A stretch of DNA of 15,129 nt from Eubacterium sp. (GCA_022776205.1 JALFIK010000099.1:1-15129); one strand, 5' to 3'. Numbered from the stretch's first letter, positions 1-6,081 are shown. Program-made: numbers and translations. Notes: generated by a model not told the origin, from the sequence alone.

Positions 1-132
1 AGAGGAACCCATCATGATTTGATTCATCAGGAAGGAATCTACAAACAAATTTATGAGATTCAGATGAGTCAGGATGACCGGACATTACTGGAAGGAGGTG
101 AGGAAGATGGAACATCAGTCATTTCACTTTAA
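1..132 (+). CDS. ABC exporter half-transporter, C-terminal end (partial)
   Basis: The window opens inside a gene read in frame 1 that stops with TAA at 130-132. The visible 43 codons begin RGTHHDLIHQEG and continue IYKQIYEIQ. This is the usual end of an ABC exporter nucleotide-binding domain, just after the H-loop, where a GTH-(D/E)-L-L...G-x-Y-x-x-x-x-x-x-Q pattern is common. The last 26 bases overlap the next ABC gene, so the two are translationally coupled and probably encode the two halves of one heterodimeric exporter. Substrate unknown. The family call rests on a short tail but fits the downstream gene well. Confidence 0.8.
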   Translation, partial: RGTHHDLIHQEGIYKQIYEIQMSQDDRTLLEGGEEDGTSVISL

Positions 133-1912
133 AACCTGGAAAAAGATGATTCCTTTCTTTCGTCCTTATTATAAATATTTTATGACGACCATTAGTTTAA
201 ATGTGCTTCTGGTTGCGGTTGATGTGCTGGTTCCTTTGTTTCAAAGTTATGCCATCGATCATTTTATTGTGCCGGATACATTAAATGGAATTGGGCTATT
301 TACCCTCACTTACATAGCGGTCATCGTCATTCAGACGATCAGTGTTTTTTTCAGTGTAAGAGCGGCGATTCATATTGAGATGAATGTTGGAAAAGACTTA
401 AAAAGAGCTATGTTTGAAAAGCTTCAGAAATTATCTTTTTCTTATTATAATACAACCCCTGTCGGGTATATCCATGCCAGAGTGATGAGCGATACAGCAA
501 AGATCGCTTCTGTTCTGGCCTGGGGCCTGGTGGATATGTTCTGGGCTCTGGTCTATGTCATTGGCGTTTTTGTGATTATGTTTTGCCTCAATGTAAAACT
601 GGCAGCCGTTGTGCTTCTGGTTGTTCCTTTTCTTGCTCTTGTAACCGGTTTGTTTCAAAGTAAGATGCTCCATTGGAACAGGAAAGTAAGAGAATGCAAT
701 TCTGAAATAACAGGAGCATATAACGAGGGAATTACAGGAGTATCTACCAGTAAGACTCTGGGAATTGAGGGGCAAAATGACACTGCATTTCAGGAAACAA
801 CCAGGAAGATGAAAGAAAGTTCTATGACCCTGGCAAAGTTAACGGCGATTTATATGCCCATTATTTTATTTTTTAGTTCTACTGTCACTGCCTATGTGCT
901 TGCCCGGGGCGGCTATCTGGTTTTAGAGAAGGTGATTGCTCTTGGAACGTTATCTGTATTTTTATCCTATGCGGTCGGGATTTTCGAACCAATTCAGCAG
1001 CTTGCCCGGCTGTTATCGGATTTTATTTCCTGCCAGGCGAATATTGAGCGTGTGACGAATCTGTTGGAGCAGGAACCAAATGTAGTGGATGATGAGAAAA
1101 TCTTACAGGTATATGGAGATTCGCTTCATCCGAAAAAAGAGAACTGGGAAAAGATTCGAGGAGAGATTGAACTTCGTCATGTGACATTTCGGTATCCGGA
1201 TGGAAAGGAAAATGTGCTGGAAGATTTTTCATTACATATAAAAGCGGGAACGAAAGTTGCGATTGTGGGAGAGACCGGGGCCGGAAAATCTACGGTTGTT
1301 AATCTGGTAGGCCGCTTTTTTGAACCGACAAAAGGGAATATTCTCATTGATGGAAAAGATTACAGGGAGCGTTCTCAGCTCTGGCTTCACAGTCAGATTG
1401 GATATGTGCTGCAAAATCCTCATTTATTTTCCGGAACGATTAAGGAAAATATACGATACGGAAGACTTGATGCAACGGACGAAGAAGTGGAAGAAGCAGC
1501 AAAACAGGTATATGTTCATGAAGTGATTGAAAAAATGGAGCATGGATATGACACTTATGTGGGAGAAGGAGGAAATCGATTGTCCACAGGCGAGAAGCAA
1601 TTGATTTCCTTTGCCAGGGCTGTCCTTGCAAAACCGTCTATTTTTGTACTGGATGAGGCGACTTCATCGATAGATACGTGGACGGAACAGCTGATCCAGA
1701 AAGCAACAGATAAATTACTGGCCGGTCATACTTCTTTTATGATTGCCCATCGTCTTTCCACCATACGAAATGCAGATTTGATTCTCTTTATGAAGGATGG
1801 AAAAGTAATGGAGCAGGGGACTCATAAGGATCTCATGAAAAAGAAGGGTTCTTATTATCAGCTTTATTCCAGACAGTTTGAAGAAGAAAGAATGATGGAA
1901 GTGTTTTCTTGA
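107..1912 (+). CDS. ABC exporter half-transporter (fused membrane and ATPase domains)
   Basis: A 601-residue type IV ABC exporter half, a normal length. The ATG at 107 is chosen because GGAGGTG (94-100) lies 6 bases before it; an in-frame ATG at 74 has no such site. Residues 1 to about 320 hold six hydrophobic membrane segments. The ATPase domain follows, with Walker A GETGAGKST (388-396), the signature LSTGEKQ from 492, Walker B IFVLDEATSSID with D516 and catalytic E517, and the H-loop histidine H548. All catalytic motifs are intact; the signature has T where many have G (LSGGQ). The gene overlaps the previous ABC half by 26 bases, which is typical of MDR-type pairs that act as heterodimers. 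It probably exports a drug, lipid or peptide from the cytoplasm. The substrate cannot be told from sequence. No clear terminator follows. Confidence 0.95.
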   Translation: MEHQSFHFKTWKKMIPFFRPYYKYFMTTISLNVLLVAVDVLVPLFQSYAIDHFIVPDTLNGIGLFTLTYIAVIVIQTISVFFSVRAAIHIEMNVGKDLKRAMFEKLQKLSFSYYNTTPVGYIHARVMSDTAKIASVLAWGLVDMFWALVYVIGVFVIMFCLNVKLAAVVLLVVPFLALVTGLFQSKMLHWNRKVRECNSEITGAYNEGITGVSTSKTLGIEGQNDTAFQETTRKMKESSMTLAKLTAIYMPIILFFSSTVTAYVLARGGYLVLEKVIALGTLSVFLSYAVGIFEPIQQLARLLSDFISCQANIERVTNLLEQEPNVVDDEKILQVYGDSLHPKKENWEKIRGEIELRHVTFRYPDGKENVLEDFSLHIKAGTKVAIVGETGAGKSTVVNLVGRFFEPTKGNILIDGKDYRERSQLWLHSQIGYVLQNPHLFSGTIKENIRYGRLDATDEEVEEAAKQVYVHEVIEKMEHGYDTYVGEGGNRLSTGEKQLISFARAVLAKPSIFVLDEATSSIDTWTEQLIQKATDKLLAGHTSFMIAHRLSTIRNADLILFMKDGKVMEQGTHKDLMKKKGSYYQLYSRQFEEERMMEVFS

Positions 1913-1940
1913 TAAATTTTACAAAGAAAGAAGAGTTTAT

Positions 1941-2018
1941 ATGAATGTTAATGTAAATGATTTTACAAAGACCGGAAAATGGTATAAAGGAAATATCCAT
2001 TGTCATTCCACAATATAA
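1941..2018 (+). pseudogene. PHP-domain protein, 5' remnant cut off by a repeat
   Basis: A 25-codon reading frame starts at ATG 1941, 28 bases after the ABC gene, and stops with TAA at 2016-2018. It contains KWYKGNIHCHST. The N-x-H-x-H-S-T pattern is the first metal-binding motif of PHP (polymerase and histidinol phosphatase) domain phosphoesterases, which normally continue with SDG. Here the match ends after HST and the 63-base palindromic repeat begins at 2019. The rest of the gene is nowhere in the window, so it was lost, not just interrupted. The upstream GAAAGAAGAG is a weak ribosome site. The fragment is too short to be active. Confidence 0.7.
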
Positions 2019-2081
2019 GGTGTCGTAGCTGGCGAGCCGCACAGCCAGATGTTGCCGGTAATGGTCACTAGCTACGACACC
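2019..2081. repeat. 63-base palindromic repeat, copy 1
   Basis: The element begins GGTGTCGTAGCT and ends AGCTACGACACC, a perfect 12-base terminal inverted repeat. It aligns without gaps to 3747-3809 with 50 of 63 identical positions, including the central block GCCGGTAATGGTCA. It truncates a PHP gene on its left and sits near the 3' end of the convergent MATE gene. No coding capacity. It may be a non-autonomous mobile element or a REP-like sequence. Confidence 0.75.
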
Positions 2082-2099
2082 ACCAGAAAAGGAGCTAAA

Positions 2100-2119
2100 G
2101 TCACCAGCTACGACACCAC
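2100..2119 (-). repeat. Partial end of the same palindromic repeat
   Basis: Read on the minus strand this stretch is GTGGTGTCGTAGCTGGTGAC, an end sequence of the 63-base repeat, followed by unrelated bases. It lies 18 bases beyond the end of copy 1, so on the minus strand two repeat ends occur in tandem. Its inner edge is 4 bases from the MATE stop codon. The 14-base arm at 2104-2117 also pairs perfectly with 2019-2032. Confidence 0.65.
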
Positions 2120-2123
2120 GTGA

Positions 2124-3491
2124 CTAACTTAAACTTTCTACTTTGTTTTTTCTGATTTTCGTTAAAAATATATATCCCACCAGACATGCAATAATCTCTG
2201 TTATCGGAAATGCCCACCAGATCAGTGAAACTTCCATCTGGCCGTTTCTGACAAAAATAGAGAAAATGCCTGTCAATGGTAATATAATCACAAGCTGTCT
2301 GAGCAATGAAATCACAAGAGACTCAACACCTCCATTCAGTGCCTGATAAATTCCCTGATATGCTACATTGATTCCGGCAAAAATAAAACTGATAGATATA
2401 ATTCTCATTGCTTTGATAAAATATTCTCTTGACTGTCTGGCATTAAATAAAGTTGCAAAAGCACCCGGGAAAATTTCTGTAATTGCCATACCAACAATCA
2501 TAAGTAGAATTGTATAGATCAATCCATATTTGATTCCATCCTGAATTCTCTTTTTGCTATGCATTCCGTATGAAAAAGCAATGATTGGTGTGATTGCATC
2601 TCTAAGTCCAAACGCAAGGAACAATACAAATTGCTGTACTTTATAGAACAATCCATATGCAGTCTGTGCCGAAGGACTAAACTTCAAAATCAGATTCATC
2701 ACATAAACCATGATGGACATAAGTGCCTGTGCAATAATTGCCGGAAGTCCAATGGCATAAATTTCCCTGATTATTCCGCCATATGGCTTCATATACCTTA
2801 CGCCATGCTCAAATTCCGTATTCAATCTTATATGGAAAATAAATAACAGCACTGCGGATGCGACCTGCCCAATTACCGTTGCATATGCAGCACCCTCTAT
2901 GCCCATTTCAGGAACAGGTCCAATACCGTAAATCATGATTGGATCAAGAATAATATTTACCACTGCTCCTACAACCTGACCGATTGTAGAATAAAGGGAA
3001 TGCCCTGTTGCCTGTAACAGTTTTTCAAATAATGAAAAGAAAATAATTCCAAATGAAATCACGCAGCATATTCTAAGATAGCTTGTTCCCCTTGAAATAA
3101 CTTCTGGATCAACTGTCTGTGATGAAATGTATGCTTTTACTCCCAAAATTCCAAACAACAAACATATCACATAAATGATGATTCCTAAAAACAGGCTGTT
3201 TCCTGCAACTTTTGCTGCCTTTTTGGTATTTCCCTGTCCCAGTGTTCTCGCAAGAAGAGCGTTGGTTCCTACACCGGTTCCAATTCCAATTGCTACCATT
3301 AGCATCTGAACAGGAAACACGAGTGTAAGTGCATTCAAGGCCGCTTCACTTCCTGATCTCATGTTTCCAACAAAGGCACTATCGACAATGTTGTAAACGG
3401 CCTGCAATGCCATAGATAAAATCATCGGTATTCCCATCTGAATCATGAGCTTATTTACCGGCATCTCCTTCATCTTGTTACTTTTTACCAT
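2124..3491 (-). CDS. MATE family multidrug efflux transporter
   Basis: A 455-residue integral membrane protein, the usual length for MATE (NorM/MepA-type) cation-coupled drug exporters. It has about twelve hydrophobic segments. Family-typical stretches include GIPMILSMALQAVYNIVDS near the N-terminus and VNIILDPIMIYG about a third of the way along, the latter very like the equivalent MepA segment. It ejects cationic or amphipathic compounds using an ion gradient. The ATG at 3491 is supported by AAAGGAGG (3503-3510) 11 bases upstream; an in-frame ATG six codons in is a possible alternative. It is transcribed alone from a consensus promoter, through a leader with two U-tract hairpins, so control by RNA-level termination is likely. 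The nearest repeat end lies 4 bases past its stop. Exact substrate unknown; guanidinium-type compounds are suggested only by the leader. Confidence 0.93.
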   Translation of the reverse strand: MVKSNKMKEMPVNKLMIQMGIPMILSMALQAVYNIVDSAFVGNMRSGSEAALNALTLVFPVQMLMVAIGIGTGVGTNALLARTLGQGNTKKAAKVAGNSLFLGIIIYVICLLFGILGVKAYISSQTVDPEVISRGTSYLRICCVISFGIIFFSLFEKLLQATGHSLYSTIGQVVGAVVNIILDPIMIYGIGPVPEMGIEGAAYATVIGQVASAVLLFIFHIRLNTEFEHGVRYMKPYGGIIREIYAIGLPAIIAQALMSIMVYVMNLILKFSPSAQTAYGLFYKVQQFVLFLAFGLRDAITPIIAFSYGMHSKKRIQDGIKYGLIYTILLMIVGMAITEIFPGAFATLFNARQSREYFIKAMRIISISFIFAGINVAYQGIYQALNGGVESLVISLLRQLVIILPLTGIFSIFVRNGQMEVSLIWWAFPITEIIACLVGYIFLTKIRKNKVESLS

Positions 3492-3518
3492 ATTAACTTA
3501 ATCCTCCTTTTTGTGCAT

Positions 3519-3575
3519 AAAAAAAGTGCGAACTTATCTCATAAGCTGGACTTACGCTGATAAGCTACACACTTT
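3519..3575 (-). promoter_or_regulatory. Leader hairpin B before MATE gene: terminator-like riboswitch candidate
   Basis: On the minus strand AAAGTGTGTAGCTTATC pairs with GATAAGTTCGCACTTT, followed by seven Ts (3519-3525), which fits an intrinsic terminator. An inner stem CGTAAG/CTTATG with loop TCCAG can form. The hairpin interior contains GTAGC-N5-AGCGTAAGTCCAG, matched in hairpin A at 18 of 23 positions. Conservation of interior sequence as well as stems suggests ligand or protein sensing rather than a plain terminator. The position before a MATE gene suggests the guanidine-IV (mepA) class, but this was not verified. Confidence 0.65.
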
Positions 3576-3616
3576 TAACTGCATTATATATTTTTAATGT
3601 GCGACAGTAGGTACAC

Positions 3617-3662
3617 AAAAAACGAGTAACAAAACTGGATTTACGCTAGTCTGCTACTCGTT
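3617..3662 (-). promoter_or_regulatory. Leader hairpin A before MATE gene: terminator-like riboswitch candidate
   Basis: On the minus strand AACGAGTA pairs with TACTCGTT, and six Ts are available at 3617-3622. The interior holds GTAGC-N5-AGCGTAAATCCAG, the same pattern as hairpin B. The predicted transcription start is at about 3664, so the RNA begins almost exactly with this hairpin. Two successive terminator-like hairpins sharing their interior sequence suggest tandem sensing with a sharper response. Confidence 0.65.
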
Positions 3663-3670
3663 CAAGAGTT

Positions 3671-3699
3671 ATTATATTTTTCTTTTTGGGAAAAGTCAA
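3671..3699 (-). promoter_or_regulatory. Sigma-A type promoter of the MATE gene
   Basis: On the minus strand, TTGACT (3694-3699) and TATAAT (3671-3676) are separated by exactly 17 bases. This near-consensus promoter gives a leader of about 170 bases before the MATE start codon. Confidence 0.85.
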
Positions 3700-3746
3700 A
3701 CAAAAATTTTCTTGCATTTTTTCTTAATAATATGCATGGGTCAGGT

Positions 3747-3809
3747 GGTGTCGTGTCTGGTGATCTGCATAGCCGGTTGTCGCCGGTAATGGTCATCATC
3801 TACGGCACC
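3747..3809. repeat. 63-base palindromic repeat, copy 2
   Basis: Begins GGTGTCGTGTCTGG and ends CTACGGCACC. It matches copy 1 (2019-2081) at 50 of 63 positions with no gap. The terminal arms are imperfect here. It lies in the 3492-3823 gene-free stretch, which otherwise holds only the MATE leader and promoter. It is 14 bases from the stop of the small acidic protein gene. Confidence 0.75.
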
Positions 3810-3823
3810 TTATGTTTAAATAA

Positions 3824-4189
3824 TCAATAATCTTCCCAGTAATCATAAGCATCATCGTAATCATCGAAATCGCTGCCATAAGCATCATCTGCGAAATCGT
3901 CCGGATTATCATAATCATCCGGGTCTACGTTGTAGCTGCCGGTTCCACCGGAAGATGATCCGAAACTACTATTGTAATTGTCACTTTCTGAATCATATGT
4001 ATTTGATTTGTAATTGTAATTTTCTGAATCATATGTATTTGATTGTGTTGAAGGCTGATAGCGGTATGTATATGTATCTGTATCGATATCTGAAGAATCC
4101 CTCGACTCAGACAATGCGGACGATAGTAAACAAACAAATACTACATTAAGTATCACGATTATTGCTGTCCAAACTTTTTTTAAATCCAT
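3824..4189 (-). CDS. Small membrane-anchored Tyr/Asp-rich acidic protein
   Basis: A 121-residue protein with no recognised family. The ATG at 4189 is preferred because GGGGTGA precedes it by about 6 bases; a GTG at 4198 is in frame but lacks a good site. The N-terminus (MDLKKVW, then a hydrophobic stretch to about residue 28) is a signal anchor or signal peptide with no lipobox Cys. The rest is low complexity: a 12-residue tandem repeat (SNTYDSENYNYK, then SNTYDSESDNYN), a Ser/Gly linker (SSFGSSSGGTGSYN), and a strongly acidic tail of Asp, Tyr and a Trp (DDYDDAYDYWEDY). The repeat is visible in DNA as identical 24-base blocks at 3985-4008 and 4021-4044. It is probably an extracytoplasmic, disordered, perhaps cation-binding protein; that is inference. 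It stands alone between repeats and gene remnants. Confidence 0.7.
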   Translation of the reverse strand: MDLKKVWTAIIVILNVVFVCLLSSALSESRDSSDIDTDTYTYRYQPSTQSNTYDSENYNYKSNTYDSESDNYNSSFGSSSGGTGSYNVDPDDYDNPDDFADDAYGSDFDDYDDAYDYWEDY

Positions 4190-4265
4190 ATCTTTCACCC
4201 CACTATCTATATTTTAGCAATTAAAAAGGCCCGTTGTCAACCTCTGTATCGCCTTTAACCTCTAC

Positions 4266-4367
4266 ATAATATTTGGTTGTAAGGAAAATCTCTTCACGGG
4301 GAATTCCACTTTTTTTGATGGCAGAGCCCACTTCCTCCTCATTAAAATAGGACTGTGCAGTATCAGC
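4266..4367 (-). pseudogene. Aldo/keto reductase fragment
   Basis: The minus strand encodes ADTAQSYFNEEEVGSAIKKS and then GIPREEIFLTTKYY. The D-T-A-x-x-Y-x-N-E-x-x-V-G-x-A-I pattern, with the catalytic Tyr, followed by G-(I/V)-P-R-E-E-(I/L)-F-(L/V)-T-T-K, is the segment around residues 45-80 of NADPH-dependent aldo/keto reductases. There is no start codon, no N-terminal barrel strands, and after KYY the frame runs into unrelated codons and a stop at about 4238. Its left edge abuts a short palindrome (CCGGTAG-TAG-CTACCGG, 4367-4383). This is an internal remnant of a deleted gene. Confidence 0.75.
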
Positions 4368-4481
4368 CGGTAGTAGCTACCGGTCAAGTACTTTTTTGTA
4401 TTTCGGAGGGGAAATATGTTTACGATGAAACAAGCCTGTGAACAAACACAGTTGCCATATGAAACATTGAAATTTTCTTCC

Positions 4482-4504
4482 AAAAAGGATGCCCACTCCT
4501 TTTT
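4482..4504 (+). terminator. Intrinsic terminator, possibly bidirectional
   Basis: AAAAAGGA (4482-4489) and TCCTTTTT (4497-4504) form a perfect 8-base-pair stem with a 7-base loop. The A-rich and T-rich flanks allow action on both strands. It lies in the remnant zone 4190-4630, a gene-free stretch holding only gene fragments, this palindrome and a 21-base repeat. Confidence 0.6.
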
Positions 4505-4507
4505 CAA

Positions 4508-4528
4508 AATGTCGCCTGACATGCGACC
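4508..4528. repeat. 21-base palindromic repeat, left copy
   Basis: The sequence contains GTCGC-N7-GCGAC and matches 5287-5307 at 19 of 21 positions. The two differences lie in the loop. The copies sit on each side of the HTH-like gene at 4631-5263. Confidence 0.65.
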
Positions 4529-4630
4529 GGGAGAGAACTAATGGCTGATATATTTTTATATAACAGTGGTATTTAAAGTAACAGTTGATTTATAATAGGA
4601 AAATATAATAATAAGGCAGGTGTGAAGTAT

Positions 4631-5263
4631 ATGGCAAACAAAGAACTGATTGAGGAAGTTGGAAAGTACATAGACAAATATTATGAGCCGGGGACGGATG
4701 ATATTAAGATGGATGAAGAAATGAAATCCATCTTTGATAAAATAACAAGCTTCCGGGAAAAGAGAAAGGAACAGAATAAGCAGGAAGCACCTGATGTCCA
4801 TGAGAAGATAGCTATGTCTGCTCCCGAAGTATTTGATGTGAGCAGCATGAAAAAAACGAAGATTACTAAAGAAATGTCGCAGACAATGGCGACGAACCGG
4901 AACATAGATGATCTGATGAGTCAGATGGAAGAAACATTTTCCCAGCGTCTTCTTCGCATGATTGATGAGAGGGGATTGAAAGATTCTGAAGTTTATACAA
5001 AAGCTTATGTTGACCGAAGACATTTTTCAAAGATCCGAAAAGATGTAAACTATGCACCAAATAAGAAAACAGTACTGGCTTTTACAATAGCATTGGAGTT
5101 ATCCCTGGATGAAACAAAGGATTTGCTTCGCAGTGCCGGATTTGCACTATCCAGAAGTTCCAAAACAGATATTATTGTGGCATATTTTTTGCAGAATAAA
5201 ATCTATGATATGTTTGAAATCAATGATGTGCTGTATGCTTATGGGCAGCCGGTATTTGGTTAA
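4631..5263 (+). CDS. HTH-like helical protein of a VWA-linked pair
   Basis: A 210-residue, soluble, mostly helical protein. The ATG at 4631 is chosen because AGGTG ends 8 bases before it; the GTG at 4622 lacks spacing for a ribosome site. Residues 1-100 are charged and helical, with a possible coiled coil (EEMKSIFDKITSFREKRKEQ). Residues about 103-205 form the recognisable part: ETFSQRLLRMIDERG, VYTKAYVDRRHFSKIRKD, YAPNKKTVLAFTIALEL, ETKDLLRSAGFALSRSS, and a late FEINDVLYAYGQP. From family knowledge, very similar tails occur after macro (ADP-ribose-binding) domains in Clostridia and resemble an XRE-type helix-turn-helix. No macro domain is present here. It sits just upstream of a VWA gene on the same strand, so they probably act together, possibly in stress or nucleotide signalling (inference). 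Function not known. Confidence 0.8.
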   Translation: MANKELIEEVGKYIDKYYEPGTDDIKMDEEMKSIFDKITSFREKRKEQNKQEAPDVHEKIAMSAPEVFDVSSMKKTKITKEMSQTMATNRNIDDLMSQMEETFSQRLLRMIDERGLKDSEVYTKAYVDRRHFSKIRKDVNYAPNKKTVLAFTIALELSLDETKDLLRSAGFALSRSSKTDIIVAYFLQNKIYDMFEINDVLYAYGQPVFG

Positions 5264-5286
5264 GTAAAAAGTACAGGCGAAATATC

Positions 5287-5307
5287 AATGTCGCCTGGTA
5301 TGCGACC
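5287..5307. repeat. 21-base palindromic repeat, right copy
   Basis: Matches 4508-4528 at 19 of 21 positions, again with GTCGC-N7-GCGAC. It begins 24 bases after the stop of the HTH-like gene. Its left arm also pairs with the preceding CAGGCGA (CAGGCGA-N10-TCGCCTG), so it could form a weak terminator hairpin for that gene, but no U-tract follows. Confidence 0.65.
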
Positions 5308-5314
5308 AACGCAG

Positions 5315-5344
5315 TTGATTCTGTATATAAAATGTGATTATAAC
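5315..5344 (+). promoter_or_regulatory. Putative promoter of the VWA gene
   Basis: TTGATT (5315-5320) and TATAAC (5339-5344) are separated by 18 bases. This would start a transcript near 5351, just ahead of two leader hairpins. Moderate match to consensus; not proven. Confidence 0.5.
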
Positions 5345-5354
5345 GATTTAGAGA

Positions 5355-5399
5355 GGTAATCCCGCAAAGGGATGCCACAATGACCTGAAAAACAGGTCA
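5355..5399 (+). promoter_or_regulatory. Two-hairpin structured leader of the VWA gene
   Basis: Hairpin one is ATCCC-GCAAA-GGGAT, extended by an outer GG/CC pair (5355-5376). Hairpin two is TGACCTG-AAAAA-CAGGTCA, a perfect 7-base-pair stem (5381-5399). The ribosome site AAAGGAG (5402-5408) begins 3 bases after hairpin two. The arrangement suggests control of translation or RNA stability. It does not match a riboswitch class that I can name. Confidence 0.5.
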
Positions 5400-5415
5400 G
5401 GAAAGGAGTAATCAC

Positions 5416-6081
5416 ATGAATACAGGATTAACTGAGTTGGTTTTTATTTTGGACAGAAGTGGTTCCATGGGAGGACTTGAAAGCGATACTATTGGTGGGT
5501 TTAATGGAATGATTGCGAGACAAAAGTCAGAAGGAAAACAAGTGAATGTGACAACAGTGCTATTTGATGATCAGGTGGAGATCATTCATGATCGTTTCCC
5601 GATTGAGATTATCGAGCCTTTGACTGAAAAAGAATACTATGTCCGAGGCTGTACGGCACTCCTGGATGCAGTGGGGGCAGCGATTGAAAAGATTGATAAT
5701 GTCCAGAAACATCTTCCTGAAGCTCACAAAGCCGAAAAAGTCATTTTTGTTATTACGACGGATGGATTGGAAAATTCCAGTGAGAATTTTACATATGAAC
5801 AGATCCGGAGAATGATCAGTGCAAAAAAAGAGTGTGGATGGGAATTTTTATTCCTTGGTGCCAATATTGATGCAGGGAAAGAAGCGGAAAAGATCGGTAT
5901 TGCCCGTAACCGTTCTGTGACATATGAAAATGACCCGGAAGGTGTTGCTATCAATTTCAAAGCCGTGGGCAGGGCAGTGTCAAAAGCAGTACAGGCAGAA
6001 AGCATGGAAGAAATATTTGATGGTAACTGGTCAGAAGAAATTGTAGAGCATAAGAAAAATAGTCAGAGTAGAAAAAAATAA
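5416..6081 (+). CDS. VWA (von Willebrand factor A) domain protein, TerY-like
   Basis: A 221-residue protein made almost wholly of one VWA fold. The metal-ion-dependent adhesion site is complete: DRSGSMGG gives D13, S15 and S17, T80 lies in GCTALLDAVG, and D116 lies in ITTDGLEN. There is no signal peptide or membrane segment, so it acts in the cytoplasm, probably as a Mg2+-dependent scaffold that holds a partner. Its length and lack of other domains resemble TerY-type VWA proteins of tellurite and stress loci, but no kinase, phosphatase or ter gene is nearby. It follows the HTH-like gene by 152 bases, with its own putative promoter and a structured leader. The tail (EHKKNSQSRKK) is basic. AAAGGAG lies 7 bases before the ATG. 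The partner is presumably the upstream protein, an inference from gene order only. Confidence 0.88.
   Translation: MNTGLTELVFILDRSGSMGGLESDTIGGFNGMIARQKSEGKQVNVTTVLFDDQVEIIHDRFPIEIIEPLTEKEYYVRGCTALLDAVGAAIEKIDNVQKHLPEAHKAEKVIFVITTDGLENSSENFTYEQIRRMISAKKECGWEFLFLGANIDAGKEAEKIGIARNRSVTYENDPEGVAINFKAVGRAVSKAVQAESMEEIFDGNWSEEIVEHKKNSQSRKK

Larger units (their letters stand above)
4416..4541 (+). pseudogene. MerR-family regulator, 5' remnant
   Basis: A 41-codon frame with a good ribosome site (GGAGGGG about 4 bases before the ATG at 4416) starts MFTMKQACEQTQLPYETLKF. This is the first helix-turn-helix stretch of MerR regulators, which usually continue as YCNEGLVPNVKRD. After KF the sequence changes to SSKKDAHSFF, which is the translation of a terminator-like palindrome, and then of a 21-base repeat, before TAA. 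MerR genes are often divergent from aldo/keto reductase genes, and an aldo/keto reductase fragment lies on the opposite strand just upstream, so the two may be leftovers of one lost locus. Confidence 0.65.

Noticed and set aside
3985..4044. CRISPR-like short direct repeat
   Set aside because: Only two 24-base copies, in phase with a 12-residue protein repeat and inside a coding frame.
4560..4615. Promoter for the HTH-like gene
   Set aside because: TTGATT and two TATAAT-like boxes are present in this AT-rich stretch, but no pair has normal spacing, so none is called.
4556..5023. Open frame of about 155 codons on the minus strand
   Set aside because: It lies almost wholly antisense to the HTH-like gene, has no ribosome site, and its Phe/His-rich translation is typical of a shadow frame.
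5355..5399. Cyclic-di-GMP riboswitch before the VWA gene
   Set aside because: A GCAAA stretch recalls that class, but the rest of the conserved core is missing and the region is too short.
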